Shown: positions 1 through 9,751, numbered from the stretch's first letter. The stretch is 37,736 nt of DNA from an uncultured Synechococcaceae cyanobacterium (GCA_903907855.1 CAIVPT010000148.1:1-37736); one strand, 5' to 3'. Made by a program: numbers and translations. Notes: generated by a model not told the origin, from the letters alone.

Positions 1-99
1 CACCCGGTTGATCACCTTCGGCAGGGCATCGGGATCCTCCAGGGAGAAGCCCGAGAGCAATTCCGACAGCAGATGCAGCGACCAGGGAACGCCCGTCAT
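1..99 (-). CDS. 5' portion of a CDS running off the left edge (MTGVPWSLHLLSELLSGFSLEDPDALPKVINRV...), function unknown
   Basis: ATG (cat 97-99) overlaps the TGA of the FIST gene (ATGA overlap); open to the window edge. Confidence 0.6.
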   Translation of the reverse strand, partial: MTGVPWSLHLLSELLSGFSLEDPDALPKVINRV

Positions 100-1364
100 G
101 CCACCGCCAGCGCCACCAGGGTCTGGTTGTGGAAGCCGCCGTAGGGGCACGGGCCGAGCAGGGCCTGGATCCGCGCCATCTCCCCATCCTCCGCCTGGGA
201 CTCCTCGAATGCCCCCGCAGCGCTCCCATCCGCGGATGCCAGGGCGGCGGCCCCCTCCTGCAGAACGGCCCGGCGGGCCACGCAGTCGAACAGCAACAGA
301 CCTTGGGGTGGTGCCCCGCCCAGGCCGTCGCAGGCGCCGCGGCACGCTTCCTCGGTGGCCGCCAGCACCGAACCAGCGTCCCCCTGCATCAGGTACGCCA
401 GACCCCCCTGGGGCATCTCGGCGATGGTCAGCAGCGAGCGACTGGCCAGATCCGCCCCGGAGACAAAACGGATCTCGATGCGCCCGCGACGGCGCAGGCC
501 CAGGGGCCGGGTGGTGGCGAAGCGGGCGAAGGCCTCCCCACCACGCCGCACCTCCGCTGGCGCCTTGAAGGCATCGAGGTACACATCCAATGCGGGCCGG
601 TCGTCGAGGGTCGTGACCCGGTTGCCGCGGCTGCCGGTGACCAGCATCGGCGCCCCCATCGGCTCCCAGCAGTGGGAGACCCCGATTCCCAGGGGTGCGT
701 CCGAGCTGATCGCCGCCGCCACCACCGCCTGCCGCAGCACCTGCGGCCCATGGATCTGGACCGTGCCCCGCATCGCCATGTCGTCGCCTGCACACCCGCC
801 CACCAGCGGCACGTCTACCCCAGCCACGTCGTAGGCCCCGCGCACCACCTCCATCTGGTCGCCCCCCAGCCCATCGGCCAACAGCACAAGCACCGTGTGG
901 CGGCGACGCTGCACCTCCCGCAGGCATCCTGCCGCCTGGCTGGCGGCGTGGCGCAGTCCGCTGCCGTCGGCATCCCCCCAACCGGTGGCCACGGAGATCC
1001 CCTCGCCCCCCAGGGCCCACAGCACCAGCCCGCCGATGCCGGAATGGCCCGGGGCCAGCTCGCCGGCGGTGGAGCAGCCGATGAGGAGGGCGGAGCCGAT
1101 CCGCTCGTTGATCCGGGCGGCCAGCATCTCGAGCGGATGGCTGGGCGAGGCAAACAGCAGCACCAGCTTCGGGGCGCCCTTGTCCAGCACCGCCGCCAGG
1201 GCCTCCTCCACCGCCGCCGCCGGATCCCGTTGCGTGGAGTGCCCCACAGCCACCCAGCGCTGCCCAGCCTGGTGGTTGCCGGGTGGGCCGTTGGCTGGGG
1301 ACTCGGCTGGGGATTCGGAGGAGAGAAGCGGCATGGGCGGTTTCGCTTTCGCAAATCGACCCAA
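96..1364 (-). CDS. FIST N/C domain signal-transduction protein
   Basis: 422 aa ORF; FIST-like motifs (LLFASPSHP, IGCSTAGEL, PLVGGCAGDD, C-terminal GLLLFDCVARR). Confidence 0.8.
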   Translation of the reverse strand: MGRFAKAKPPMPLLSSESPAESPANGPPGNHQAGQRWVAVGHSTQRDPAAAVEEALAAVLDKGAPKLVLLFASPSHPLEMLAARINERIGSALLIGCSTAGELAPGHSGIGGLVLWALGGEGISVATGWGDADGSGLRHAASQAAGCLREVQRRRHTVLVLLADGLGGDQMEVVRGAYDVAGVDVPLVGGCAGDDMAMRGTVQIHGPQVLRQAVVAAAISSDAPLGIGVSHCWEPMGAPMLVTGSRGNRVTTLDDRPALDVYLDAFKAPAEVRRGGEAFARFATTRPLGLRRRGRIEIRFVSGADLASRSLLTIAEMPQGGLAYLMQGDAGSVLAATEEACRGACDGLGGAPPQGLLLFDCVARRAVLQEGAAALASADGSAAGAFEESQAEDGEMARIQALLGPCPYGGFHNQTLVALAVA

Positions 1365-1462
1365 TATCTCCGAAGACCTTCACGCAGTCTGTTCAGCTTG
1401 GCTGTTCACCTGACAATCCGCCGCCGCGCCGCTAAATCCAGGGAGCCCCGCTCCGCCCCGGC

Positions 1463-2017
1463 ATGATCCCCAGGAGCCTTCCCCGGCCTGCCCTGCGGAC
1501 CGCCCTACGGCCCGGCCCGCCCCTGGCCTCGCTGCTTGCCGGCGCCGCCAGCGCCCTGTGCGCCCTGCTGGCCCCGGTGGGCGCCGCCCGCGCTGAAGTG
1601 CTCTATCAGCTGGAGAGCTTCTGCAGCCTCAACGGCACCGATGCGGTGCCCTGCCGCATCGAGGCGATCAACGCCCCGGAGTCCACCGAATACCGCCACT
1701 CCCTCGGGGGGCGGGAGGTGCGCTTCCGCGTCGTTGATGCCCCCACCACCCGCATCGAGCTGTGGGACGGCGAGCGCAACCGCTGGCGCTCGGCCCGCAA
1801 CGCCTCGGCCTTCTTCGCCCTCAATGCCGTCTGCCTCGACGGCACCCGCTTCTGCGCCATCAACCCCAACTACCTCAACAGCATCCGCCAGGACCTGGGC
1901 CCTGCCGCCGATGGCCGCAGTGTGCTGGAGGTGCACTTCGGCGAGGACGGGCGGATTGATGCCAGCTGCTACGACGCCGGCTGCCCCGATCAGGGCCGGC
2001 TGCCCACGTCACCCTGA
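1463..2017 (+). CDS. Secreted hypothetical protein with N-terminal signal sequence
   Basis: 184 aa ORF; hydrophobic leader ending ...ARAEV; Cys-containing mature part. Confidence 0.7.
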   Translation: MIPRSLPRPALRTALRPGPPLASLLAGAASALCALLAPVGAARAEVLYQLESFCSLNGTDAVPCRIEAINAPESTEYRHSLGGREVRFRVVDAPTTRIELWDGERNRWRSARNASAFFALNAVCLDGTRFCAINPNYLNSIRQDLGPAADGRSVLEVHFGEDGRIDASCYDAGCPDQGRLPTSP

Positions 2018-2024
2018 GCGCCCG

Positions 2025-2909
2025 ATGCTCCATCTCGCCCTTGTGATCGGCGTGGGGCTGGGGGGTGTGCCCCTGCCCGCCGAGTCCCTCCCGTTCTCCC
2101 CGGTCCCCTTCTCCCTCCAGCCTTCCGCCCCCGTCACGCTGGTGGCCCGCGACCGCGGGGGGCGCGGCCACCAGCGCAGCGGCTTCGGCGGCGGCCACGC
2201 CAGCCTCGATCGCGGCAACCGGCGCCCCGACGGCGGTTGGAGTCGCCGGGTTGGCGATGGGGACCGGGCGCGCCGCCAGTTCGACCGCGCCCGCCGCGAC
2301 ATCGCCCGCCGCGACATCGATCGCCGCGACCTGGAGCGCCGCGGCCGCCGCTGGGCCAACGATGGCCTCGCCGACATCGATCGCGACCGCGTGCGGCGCA
2401 GCTTCGAGCGGGCCGACCGTCAGTGGGACCGGGCCCGTCGGGAGGTGCGCAACCTCGACCTCGACAACCTCGATCGGCGTGTCGATCGCGCCCGCCACTG
2501 GGATGACCACTGGCCCGGTTGGGTCCGCCCCGGCTGGGCCGTGGCCCGACCCTGGCGGACCGGCTGGTACGGCGACTGGAATCGACCGCCCTGGCGCTGG
2601 TGGGGGGGACGCTCGCTCGCCTGGGGCGTGACGAGCCTGGCCACCGCAGCGGCGATCAACGCCGCGGTGGACGACGCGATCGCCGCCAGCCGCCCCACCA
2701 TCACGGTGGCCGATGCGGGGTACAGCCTCTTTGTGAACAGCGTCGCCCCGAGCGGGGAGGAGGAGGTGCGCTTCACCGCCGCCACCGGCGACACGCGCTT
2801 CGAGGCCCAGGCCGACTGCAGCAAGGGGGAACTGAACGGCCGCGAGCCCGCCAGTGCCGCCCAGGCGGAGCTGGTGAATGCGGCCTGCCAGGTGGCCTAC
2901 GGCCGCTGA
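2025..2909 (+). CDS. Secreted hypothetical protein with Arg/Asp-rich periodic segment and Trp/Gly-rich segment
   Basis: In-frame ATG at 2025 inside ORF 1536..2909; leader MLHLALVIGVGLGGVPLPAESL; RRDIARRDIDRRDLERRGRR. Confidence 0.6.
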   Translation: MLHLALVIGVGLGGVPLPAESLPFSPVPFSLQPSAPVTLVARDRGGRGHQRSGFGGGHASLDRGNRRPDGGWSRRVGDGDRARRQFDRARRDIARRDIDRRDLERRGRRWANDGLADIDRDRVRRSFERADRQWDRARREVRNLDLDNLDRRVDRARHWDDHWPGWVRPGWAVARPWRTGWYGDWNRPPWRWWGGRSLAWGVTSLATAAAINAAVDDAIAASRPTITVADAGYSLFVNSVAPSGEEEVRFTAATGDTRFEAQADCSKGELNGREPASAAQAELVNAACQVAYGR

Positions 2910-4387
2910 GGGCGGCCGCCGCGCAGCCGCAGGCCCGCCCCCAGCAGCGCCAGACCCAGCAACGGCAACTCCCCCCAGCGGGCATAGGGCGTCAGGGAAG
3001 TCCGCTGATAGAGGGTCATCACCGCGCTGGCGCTGCGACCGGCCGGCAGCCGTTCTCGCAGTTGGCCCCTGGCATCCACCACCAGGCTCGGACCGGTGTT
3101 GGCGGCGCTGACCAGCCAGCGCCCGCTCTCGATCGCCCGCAGCTGCGCCAGGGCCGCGAACTGGCCCTGCAGCAGGGCGGGATAGGGGTCGAGGTTGGCG
3201 CTCGCCAGCAGCCAACGGGCGCCGTGCCGGCTGGCACTGGCCAGGGCGCTGCCATCGGAGAGCTCGTAGCAGATCGCCACGCCCACCGGCCCCGCCGGCC
3301 GCTCCAGCAGCCGTGAGGCGGGCCCCGGCTCCACCCCGCCCACCGCCGAGAGGCCGCTCCAGCGCAGCAGCCCCGCCAGCGGCACCCATTCCCCCAGGGG
3401 CACCACCCGGTGCTTGTCGATCCAGCCCTGCGGCTCCTGGGCCCCAACCGCGAAGCGCAGGAGGCTGCTGCGCAGTTCATCCCCCTCCTGGCGGAAGCCG
3501 CCACTGAGCACCTCCACGGGCGCCGGCGCGGGCAGCCGCTGGCCGCTGCTCAGGGCCCCCTCCGGAAGGATGAGGCTGCTCACGGAGTCCGTCGCAGCCA
3601 GATGGGCCTGGGCCTGCCCGAGCTGGCGGAGCAGCCGCCGCTGTTCCTCGGCGCTGAACTTCTGGCGGGTGGGGATGGCCGGCTGCAGCACCAGGAGCCG
3701 CTCGCGCGGACCTTCCTCCCTCGCCGACGCCAGGGCCGCCATTCCGCCGAGGTGGCCCCCGAGCACCAGCAGCAGCGCCAGGGCCAGGGCGGCGCGCCGC
3801 CGGGCGGGGGCCACCACCGCCCGCCACAGGGCCCAGCCGATGGCCAGCTGCAGGGCGGCCACCAGGCCGGCCCCCCCCACGGCCGCCAGCCCCGCCAGGG
3901 GGCGGTCGGATGGCAGCGGGGCTGCCCCCAGCCCGATCCAGAAGAGCGGACCGCGCGCCAGGCCCACCTCCGCCAGCCCCCACAGGGTTGCCCCCAGCAA
4001 GGCGGTGGCGGGACGGGCCGCCTCAAGCCGCCGCATCAGCACCAGCCAGAGCAGCACCAGCAGCCCGCCGCAACTGCCCACCAGCAGCCAGACCAGCAGG
4101 CAGATGGGCAGGCTCAGCGGCCCGGGCACCCCGATCCAGTCGAGCGGATGCAACCACAGCAGCCAGCGATGGCTCGCCAACACCGCCGCCAGCCCCCAGA
4201 GGAAGGCGCCGGCCGCCGCCGGCCGGCCGGCCGTGGGCGGAGAACCGGCCAGGGCCCAGAGCCCGGCCAGCGCCGCCCAGAGCAGGGGCAGCCAGCCCAG
4301 AGGCGGCAGCGCCAGGCCCGCCGCCGTGCCGGCCGCCAGGGCCGCCGTCAGGGTGAGGGCCCCGCGCCGCTGACGGTCATTGCCCAT
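2897..4387 (-). CDS. lnt: Apolipoprotein N-acyltransferase
   Basis: Start MGNDRQRRGALTL at 4387; TM helices then nitrilase domain (LILPEGALSS, DKHRVVPLGEWVPL, GVAICYELSDG). Confidence 0.85.
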   Translation of the reverse strand: MGNDRQRRGALTLTAALAAGTAAGLALPPLGWLPLLWAALAGLWALAGSPPTAGRPAAAGAFLWGLAAVLASHRWLLWLHPLDWIGVPGPLSLPICLLVWLLVGSCGGLLVLLWLVLMRRLEAARPATALLGATLWGLAEVGLARGPLFWIGLGAAPLPSDRPLAGLAAVGGAGLVAALQLAIGWALWRAVVAPARRRAALALALLLVLGGHLGGMAALASAREEGPRERLLVLQPAIPTRQKFSAEEQRRLLRQLGQAQAHLAATDSVSSLILPEGALSSGQRLPAPAPVEVLSGGFRQEGDELRSSLLRFAVGAQEPQGWIDKHRVVPLGEWVPLAGLLRWSGLSAVGGVEPGPASRLLERPAGPVGVAICYELSDGSALASASRHGARWLLASANLDPYPALLQGQFAALAQLRAIESGRWLVSAANTGPSLVVDARGQLRERLPAGRSASAVMTLYQRTSLTPYARWGELPLLGLALLGAGLRLRGGRPQRP

Positions 4388-4445
4388 GGCCGTGGTGCGC
4401 AGGACGCGCCACGCTGCCTCTGGTGACACGCAATCCCTCCCGACC

Positions 4446-4820
4446 ATGGACCAGGGCAATCTGCTGCAGATGTTGCTGCTGCGCGGCCTCGGCACCACCT
4501 CCTTGGTGGCCGACCGCCTGCGGTATGTGAGCCAGGAGTGGGTGAGCAGCGGCCGCCTCGACCCCACCCACGCCTCAGCGCTGGTGGAAGACGTGATGCG
4601 CGCCCTGCGGGGCGATTCGCCGGAGGTGGAGCAGCAGGCCGAGCGCCAGCTGGAGCGCAACCGCGACCAGCTGCTGCAGGACCTCGGCCTCGCCCGCCAG
4701 CGGGAGCTCGATGAGCTGCGCGGTCGCCTCGACCGGCTGGAGCGGCAGATGCGCCAGGGCGGCGGCGGAGCGGGCCCCGCGGCCACGGGCCTCTCCGACA
4801 CCGACTTCCCGCCGGACTGA
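4446..4820 (+). CDS. Conserved hypothetical, phasin-like/coiled-coil protein
   Basis: ATG 4446; 124 aa; C-terminal helical coiled coil (ARQRELDELRGRLDRLERQM). Confidence 0.6.
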   Translation: MDQGNLLQMLLLRGLGTTSLVADRLRYVSQEWVSSGRLDPTHASALVEDVMRALRGDSPEVEQQAERQLERNRDQLLQDLGLARQRELDELRGRLDRLERQMRQGGGGAGPAATGLSDTDFPPD

Positions 4821-4852
4821 GACGTCGGACTGAGACGTCGGAGTGAGTCGCC
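4814..4852. repeat. 13-bp tandem repeat, two exact units plus one degenerate (ggactgagacgtc)
   Basis: 4814-4826 and 4827-4839 identical; 4840-4852 matches 10/13; first unit contains the stop of the upstream gene. Confidence 0.9.
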
Positions 4853-4890
4853 GGGCCCTGCCAGAATTCCGCCGTTCCGGTCCTGCCTCG

Positions 4891-5565
4891 ATGCGCGAGA
4901 TCCTGATCAGTTCGGCGGTCTGCGTGGCCTGCCTGCTGGTGGCCCTGGTCAGCCAGCTGGTGTCCCCCTCCACGGTGGTCGCCGCCGCCCCATCCCCATC
5001 CGCCGCCCCAGCCGCTGCCGTGGCTCCCGCCTTCGGCACCCAGACCGCGCTCGCGGGCACCCGTGCGGCGGCCCCTGCGGTGGCCCCGGCTATCGCCTCT
5101 CCGCTCGAGCTCGATCCCGACGAGTCCAACCCCACCCTTTTCACCATGGCCCCCGATAGCCCCGCCCCTGAAACCGATCTGGCGGCGGGTGCCGCCGCCC
5201 TCGGCGGCCCCTTGGAGGCCAGCCCCGAGCGGGTCACCGAGAGCGGCCTGCGCATCACCGATCTGGTGGTGGGGGAGGGGGCCGAGGCGGTGGCCGGTCA
5301 GGCGGTGGTGGTCAACTACCGGGGAACCCTTACCAATGGCCGCGAGTTCGACAGCAGCTACGGCCGGGGCCCGTTCCGCTTTCCCCTCGGCGCCGGTCGG
5401 GTGATCCGGGGCTGGGATGAGGGCGTGGCGGGGATGAAGGTGGGGGGCAAGCGCAAGCTCGTGATCCCTCCCGACCTCGGCTACGGCTCCCGCGGAGCCG
5501 GCGGGGTCATCCCTCCGGATGCCACCTTGATCTTTGAGGTGGAATTGCTGGAGGTGGGTGGCTGA
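4891..5565 (+). CDS. FKBP-type peptidyl-prolyl cis-trans isomerase, membrane-anchored/exported
   Basis: MREILISSAVCVACLLVALV leader; FKBP core VVNYRGTLTNGREFDSSYGRGPFRFPLGAGRVIRGWDEGVAGMKVGGKRKLVIPPDLGYGSRGAGGVIPPDATLIFEVELL. Confidence 0.92.
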   Translation: MREILISSAVCVACLLVALVSQLVSPSTVVAAAPSPSAAPAAAVAPAFGTQTALAGTRAAAPAVAPAIASPLELDPDESNPTLFTMAPDSPAPETDLAAGAAALGGPLEASPERVTESGLRITDLVVGEGAEAVAGQAVVVNYRGTLTNGREFDSSYGRGPFRFPLGAGRVIRGWDEGVAGMKVGGKRKLVIPPDLGYGSRGAGGVIPPDATLIFEVELLEVGG

Positions 5566-5656
5566 TCGGGGCCCATCCGGCCCGGAAGGCGATCGTTAGG
5601 ATGCCGCCGCCGGGCCGACCCCCCACCGGTTCCCCCACCGCATAATTCGACGTTCC

Positions 5657-6256
5657 ATGGCCTTCACGCTGCCCGAATTGCCCTTCGGCCCCTCCGAACT
5701 CGAGCCCCACATCACGGCCAACACCCTCGGGTTCCACCACGGCAAGCACCACGCCGCCTACGTCACCAACCTCAACAAGCTGATCGAAGGTACCGATCTC
5801 GACGGCAAGAGCCTGGAGGAGGTGATCCTGGCCTCCGCCGGCGACGCCAGCAAGGCCGGCATTTTCAACAACGCCGCCCAGGTCTGGAACCACACCTTCT
5901 ACTGGCAGTCGATGAAACCGGCTGGCGGCGGCCAGCCCAGCGGCGCCCTGCTCGACAAGATCAACGCCGATTTCGGCAGCTTTGAAGCCTTCGTGGAGGC
6001 CTTCAAAACCGCCGGTGCCACCCAGTTCGGCAGTGGCTGGGCCTGGCTGGTGCTCGATAACGGCACCCTGAAGGTCACCAAGACCCCCAACGCCGATCTG
6101 CCCCTAGCCCATGGTCAGAAGGCTCTGCTCACCATGGATGTCTGGGAGCACGCCTACTACCTCGATTACCAGAACCGCCGGCCCGATTACATCAGCACCT
6201 TCCTCGACAAGCTGGTGAATTGGGACTTCGCTGCCGCCAATCTGGCCGCTGCCTGA
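5657..6256 (+). CDS. sodB: Superoxide dismutase [Fe]
   Basis: Fe/Mn SOD motifs HHGKHHAAYV, AAQVWNHTFYW, DVWEHAYYLDYQNRRPDY. Confidence 0.95.
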   Translation: MAFTLPELPFGPSELEPHITANTLGFHHGKHHAAYVTNLNKLIEGTDLDGKSLEEVILASAGDASKAGIFNNAAQVWNHTFYWQSMKPAGGGQPSGALLDKINADFGSFEAFVEAFKTAGATQFGSGWAWLVLDNGTLKVTKTPNADLPLAHGQKALLTMDVWEHAYYLDYQNRRPDYISTFLDKLVNWDFAAANLAAA

Positions 6257-6291
6257 TGCGGGTCTGATCCCGGCCCGATCCGGCTCCCCTC

Positions 6292-6321
6292 GGGGTGAGG
6301 CTCCGTGCCTCGCCCCGTTTT
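6292..6321 (+). terminator. Rho-independent terminator downstream of sodB
   Basis: ggggtgaggc-tccgt-gcctcgcccc-gtttt: 10-bp stem with one G.T wobble, then T run. Confidence 0.75.
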
Positions 6322-6394
6322 CCCACACCAGCAGGCAGACCGTCTTCCCTTCCCCGCCTAGGCTGGGATCTGCTGCTGACGAGCCGCCTTGCCG

Positions 6395-6661
6395 ATGGAT
6401 CTGTTGGTTGATGTCCTGCTGCTGTTGGCGGCGGTGATGCTGTTTGATCGCAGCAACACCGACCGCGACGAAGTGTGGCAGCTCTGCCTGCGCATCCTGG
6501 CGGTGATGTCCGTGTTGTCCGTGATCACCAGCGACCGCGGCTTGCCGTTGGCCGTGCTGTTGCTGGGCTTCGCCCTCTGGCTCCCCGGCGCTGCCCGGGT
6601 GGAGCGGGCCCTTGATGCGGCTCTCCACAACCTGCCCGGGCGACGGGAGCCGCCGGCATGA
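6395..6661 (+). CDS. Small membrane protein, hypothetical
   Basis: ATG 6395 in ORF 6389..6661; MDLLVDVLLLLAAVMLFDRSNTDRDEVWQLCLRILAVMSVLSV... Confidence 0.6.
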   Translation: MDLLVDVLLLLAAVMLFDRSNTDRDEVWQLCLRILAVMSVLSVITSDRGLPLAVLLLGFALWLPGAARVERALDAALHNLPGRREPPA

Positions 6662-6741
6662 ACCACGACGGTCCGGATCTGATCGAGTTGATTTTCGTGG
6701 CCTTCGTGCTTGCAGGCATCTCTTACAGCCTCACGCACTAG
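6658..6741 (+). CDS. 27-aa predicted single-TM microprotein [27 protein letters not shown]
   Basis: ATG overlaps the preceding TGA (ATGA); hydrophobic core [14 protein letters not shown]; absent from ORF track because of length. Confidence 0.5.
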   Translation: MNHDGPDLIELIFVAFVLAGISYSLTH

Positions 6742-7846
6742 GGCCAGCCCCTGGGAGAATCGCCTCCGGGGGGATCCACATGGCGTCGCCGTAGGAAAAG
6801 AAGCGGTAGCCAGAGGTGATCGCCTCCCCATACAGGTCAAGCAGGCGCCGCCGGCCGATCAAGGCGCTCACCAGCAGCAGCAGCGAGCTGCGCGGCAGGT
6901 GGAAATTTGTCAGCAGCCCCTGAACTTGGGTGAAGCGGAAGCCCGGCTGGATCACGAGGTTCACCGGTCCGGTGTGCGCCACCAGCTGGCCCCCGTTCCG
7001 TGCCGCCACCCCCTCCAGGCTGCGCACCGTGGTGGTGCCGATGGCGATCAGGCGGCCGCCGCGGTTCCGGCAGGCCTCCACGGCCGCCACCAGCTCCGGG
7101 CTCACCTCCACCCATTCGCTGTGCAGCTCCAGGCTGCGCAGATCCTCCTGTTCCACCGGCCGGAAGGTGCCCAGGCCCACGTGCAGCGTCACCGTGGCCA
7201 GACAGACGCCTCGCTCCTGCAGGGCGGCGAGCAGCGCATCGCTCAGGTGCAGGCCGGCGGTGGGGGCGGCCACTGCTCCGGGGCGCGCGGCGTAACGGGT
7301 CTGGTAGCGCTCGGCGTCGCTGGCGTCGTGGGCGTGGATATAGGGGGGTAGTGGGATGGCGCCGTAGCGCACCAGCAGGGGCTCCAGGCGGGCCGCGTCG
7401 AGGCAGTCGGCCGGGAAGGCGATGCGATGGCCGCCTGTCGCTGGATCGCGCTCCAGCACCTGCAGCGACAGCGGCGGTTCTCCGGCCGCCTCCACGGTGA
7501 GCCATTCGCCGGGGCGCAGCCGTTTGGCGGGACGGGCCAGGCAGAGCCAGTGGCCGGCTTCGCCGCAGGGTTCGAGCACGAGCACCTCCACCGCTCCGCC
7601 ACTGGCCCGTCGCGCCGCCAGCCGGGCGCGCAACACGCGGGTGTCGTTGACCACCAGCAGGTCGCCGGCACGCAGTTCGTTCTGCAGATCCCACACCGTC
7701 AGGTGGCGGGCGTCGGTGGGGGCCCCGGGGGGCTCCACCGCCAGCAAGCGGGCGGCGTGGCGAGGCTCCACCGGCCGCTGGGCGATGCGCCCGTCGTCGA
7801 GCGGGAAGTCGTAGCTGGAGAGGCGCAGATCCGCTGGGTCGATCAC
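6731..7846 (-). CDS. queA: S-adenosylmethionine:tRNA ribosyltransferase-isomerase
   Basis: [74 protein letters not shown]. Confidence 0.95.
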   Translation of the reverse strand: MIDPADLRLSSYDFPLDDGRIAQRPVEPRHAARLLAVEPPGAPTDARHLTVWDLQNELRAGDLLVVNDTRVLRARLAARRASGGAVEVLVLEPCGEAGHWLCLARPAKRLRPGEWLTVEAAGEPPLSLQVLERDPATGGHRIAFPADCLDAARLEPLLVRYGAIPLPPYIHAHDASDAERYQTRYAARPGAVAAPTAGLHLSDALLAALQERGVCLATVTLHVGLGTFRPVEQEDLRSLELHSEWVEVSPELVAAVEACRNRGGRLIAIGTTTVRSLEGVAARNGGQLVAHTGPVNLVIQPGFRFTQVQGLLTNFHLPRSSLLLLVSALIGRRRLLDLYGEAITSGYRFFSYGDAMWIPPEAILPGAGPSA

Positions 7847-7859
7847 GGCCGAGGCTCGC

Positions 7860-9224
7860 TCAGAGGGCGAGGCTCTCGGGGGCGGTTTCGATCAGCTCCG
7901 CCAGATCCTTGAGGAAGGCGGCGGCGTGGGTGCCGTAGATCACGCGGTGGTCGCAGGTGAGGTTCACCTGCATCTGGCGCTTCACCGAAATCGAGCCATC
8001 CTTGCCGGCCACCACGGTGGGACGCGACGCCGCCACCGCCAGGATCGCCCCGGTGCCCGGCGGCAGGATCGCATCGAAGCGATCGACGCCGAACATGCCC
8101 AGGTTGGAGAGGGTGAAAGTGCCGGTGCTGTACTCCTCCGGCTTGAGCTGCTTGCTGCGGGCCCGGCTCACGAGATCGGCCCAGCTGCGGGAGAGGGCGT
8201 AGAGGTCGGTGCGGTCGGCGTTGGCGAGCACCGGTGTGATCAGGCCCCCTTCCTCCATGGCCACGGCCACGGCCACGTTCACCGCTTGCGGATAGGCCAT
8301 GGCATCACCGACGGTGGCGGCGTTGACCTGGGGATGGCGGGCCAGCACCACCCCCACCGCCTTGGCGAGCAGGGCCGTCATCGTGACCCCCTTCTCCTTC
8401 ACTTTCTTGTAGAGGGCATCGAGGCGATCGGTGGTGATCGTGTAGCCCACCCGGAAGCAGGGCACCGCCAGGCTGGCGTTCATGTTGCGCACCACCGCCT
8501 GCTGCAGGGTGTTGAACGGCACCGTCTCGCCCGGGCGTCCGAAGGTCTGACCCTGGGGAGCCGCGGCCGTCGGGGCGCCCGCCGCCGCGGGGCCGGCCAG
8601 CACGGGAGCACTGCCCTCCGCCACCCGCGGCAGGGAAACGGCGCGGCCGGCGGCCTGTTCCACGTCTTCCGCCTGGATGCGGCCATTCGGACCGCTGCCC
8701 CGCAGGCCCGTCAACGCCACCCCGAGCTGGCTGGCCAGCTTGCGGGCGCGGGGGGTGGCCACGATGCGTCCGTCTGCGGAGGCGGACGCCGAGGCCACAG
8801 CGGCCACCGGTGCCGCGGGCACGGAGGCTGCAGGTGCTGCGGGAGCTGGTGCTGCAGGCGCCGGTGCGGCGGCCACCGGGGCCGGGGCCGCGGTCGGGGG
8901 AGCACTGACAGGGGCTGCCGCAGGAGCGGGGACGGCCGCCGCCGGGGCCGGCGCGGAGGCCTGAACCTCGGCAATCTCCGCCTCGCTCTCCACGATCAGG
9001 CCGATCGTTTCGCCCACGGGGGCCGTGCCACCGGCGGGCATGAGCACGGCGGCCAGAAAGCCCTCGTTGAACGACTCCACGTCCATGTCGGCCTTGTCGG
9101 ACTCGACCACAAGCACCGACTCGCCGCGCTCCACCCGGTCACCCGGCTGCTTGAGCCACTCCACGATCTTGCCCTCCGTCATCGTGGAGCTGAGGGCGGG
9201 CATGAAGATTTCGTGGGTGGCCAA
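7860..9224 (-). CDS. Pyruvate dehydrogenase E2 (dihydrolipoamide acetyltransferase)
   Basis: Lipoyl domain [13 protein letters not shown], Pro/Ala linker, peripheral subunit-binding domain, catalytic domain ending [23 protein letters not shown]. Confidence 0.93.
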   Translation of the reverse strand: MATHEIFMPALSSTMTEGKIVEWLKQPGDRVERGESVLVVESDKADMDVESFNEGFLAAVLMPAGGTAPVGETIGLIVESEAEIAEVQASAPAPAAAVPAPAAAPVSAPPTAAPAPVAAAPAPAAPAPAAPAASVPAAPVAAVASASASADGRIVATPRARKLASQLGVALTGLRGSGPNGRIQAEDVEQAAGRAVSLPRVAEGSAPVLAGPAAAGAPTAAAPQGQTFGRPGETVPFNTLQQAVVRNMNASLAVPCFRVGYTITTDRLDALYKKVKEKGVTMTALLAKAVGVVLARHPQVNAATVGDAMAYPQAVNVAVAVAMEEGGLITPVLANADRTDLYALSRSWADLVSRARSKQLKPEEYSTGTFTLSNLGMFGVDRFDAILPPGTGAILAVAASRPTVVAGKDGSISVKRQMQVNLTCDHRVIYGTHAAAFLKDLAELIETAPESLAL

Positions 9225-9313
9225 AGCTCCGGACGGCGAAGGGCGAATAGGGGGCTGACCGGCGTTAGCCCCGGATGCCAGCGAGCTTAGATCCGTGCCG
9301 CCAGGGGGCCGGC

Positions 9314-9751
9314 TCAGCCCCCCTCAATCGCTTCAATCACCCCATCGCGCACCAGAATCGCCACCTGCAGCTTCTCCACCAGGTTGTCGCCGACAGCCAC
9401 CTCGCAGGTGCTCTCGATCTGGCCCTGGTCGACGATCTGATCCATCTCCAGCTCGCGCACCTGGCGCTGCTGTTCGAGCACCTGGCGCTTCTGCTCCTCG
9501 AATTCCGCCCGCTTCGCCCCCACCTGCTGCTGCACGGAGCCCACCTGCTCCTGCACCCGCGGATCGAGGGGGTTGGCGCTCTGGCGGCGGATCTCCTCGA
9601 TCACCCGCTGGCCCTCCTGCTCGAGCTGGGCCAGCTGCTGATCCAGGTTGCTGACGGCGTTGCTGAGCTCCCGCTCGGCATCCTCCTTCCAGCGGGGGGT
9701 GACCACGGCGCGCACCGTGATCGTGCGCTTGATCGTGAGGCTGCCTGTCAT
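9314..9751 (-). CDS. YlqD-family protein
   Basis: 145 aa; SLTIKRTITVRAVVTPRWKEDAERELSNAVSNLDQQLAQLEQEGQRVIEEIRRQ with coiled coil. Confidence 0.7.
   Translation of the reverse strand: MTGSLTIKRTITVRAVVTPRWKEDAERELSNAVSNLDQQLAQLEQEGQRVIEEIRRQSANPLDPRVQEQVGSVQQQVGAKRAEFEEQKRQVLEQQRQVRELEMDQIVDQGQIESTCEVAVGDNLVEKLQVAILVRDGVIEAIEGG

Noticed and set aside
1875-3389. 504-aa minus-strand ORF across three other genes
   Set aside because: Ala/Gly-rich shadow ORF crossing convergent genes; overlaps lnt in another frame.
7926-9290. 454-aa plus-strand ORF antisense to the PDH E2 gene
   Set aside because: Mirror of a GC-rich coding gene; His/Gly-rich and no recognisable motif.
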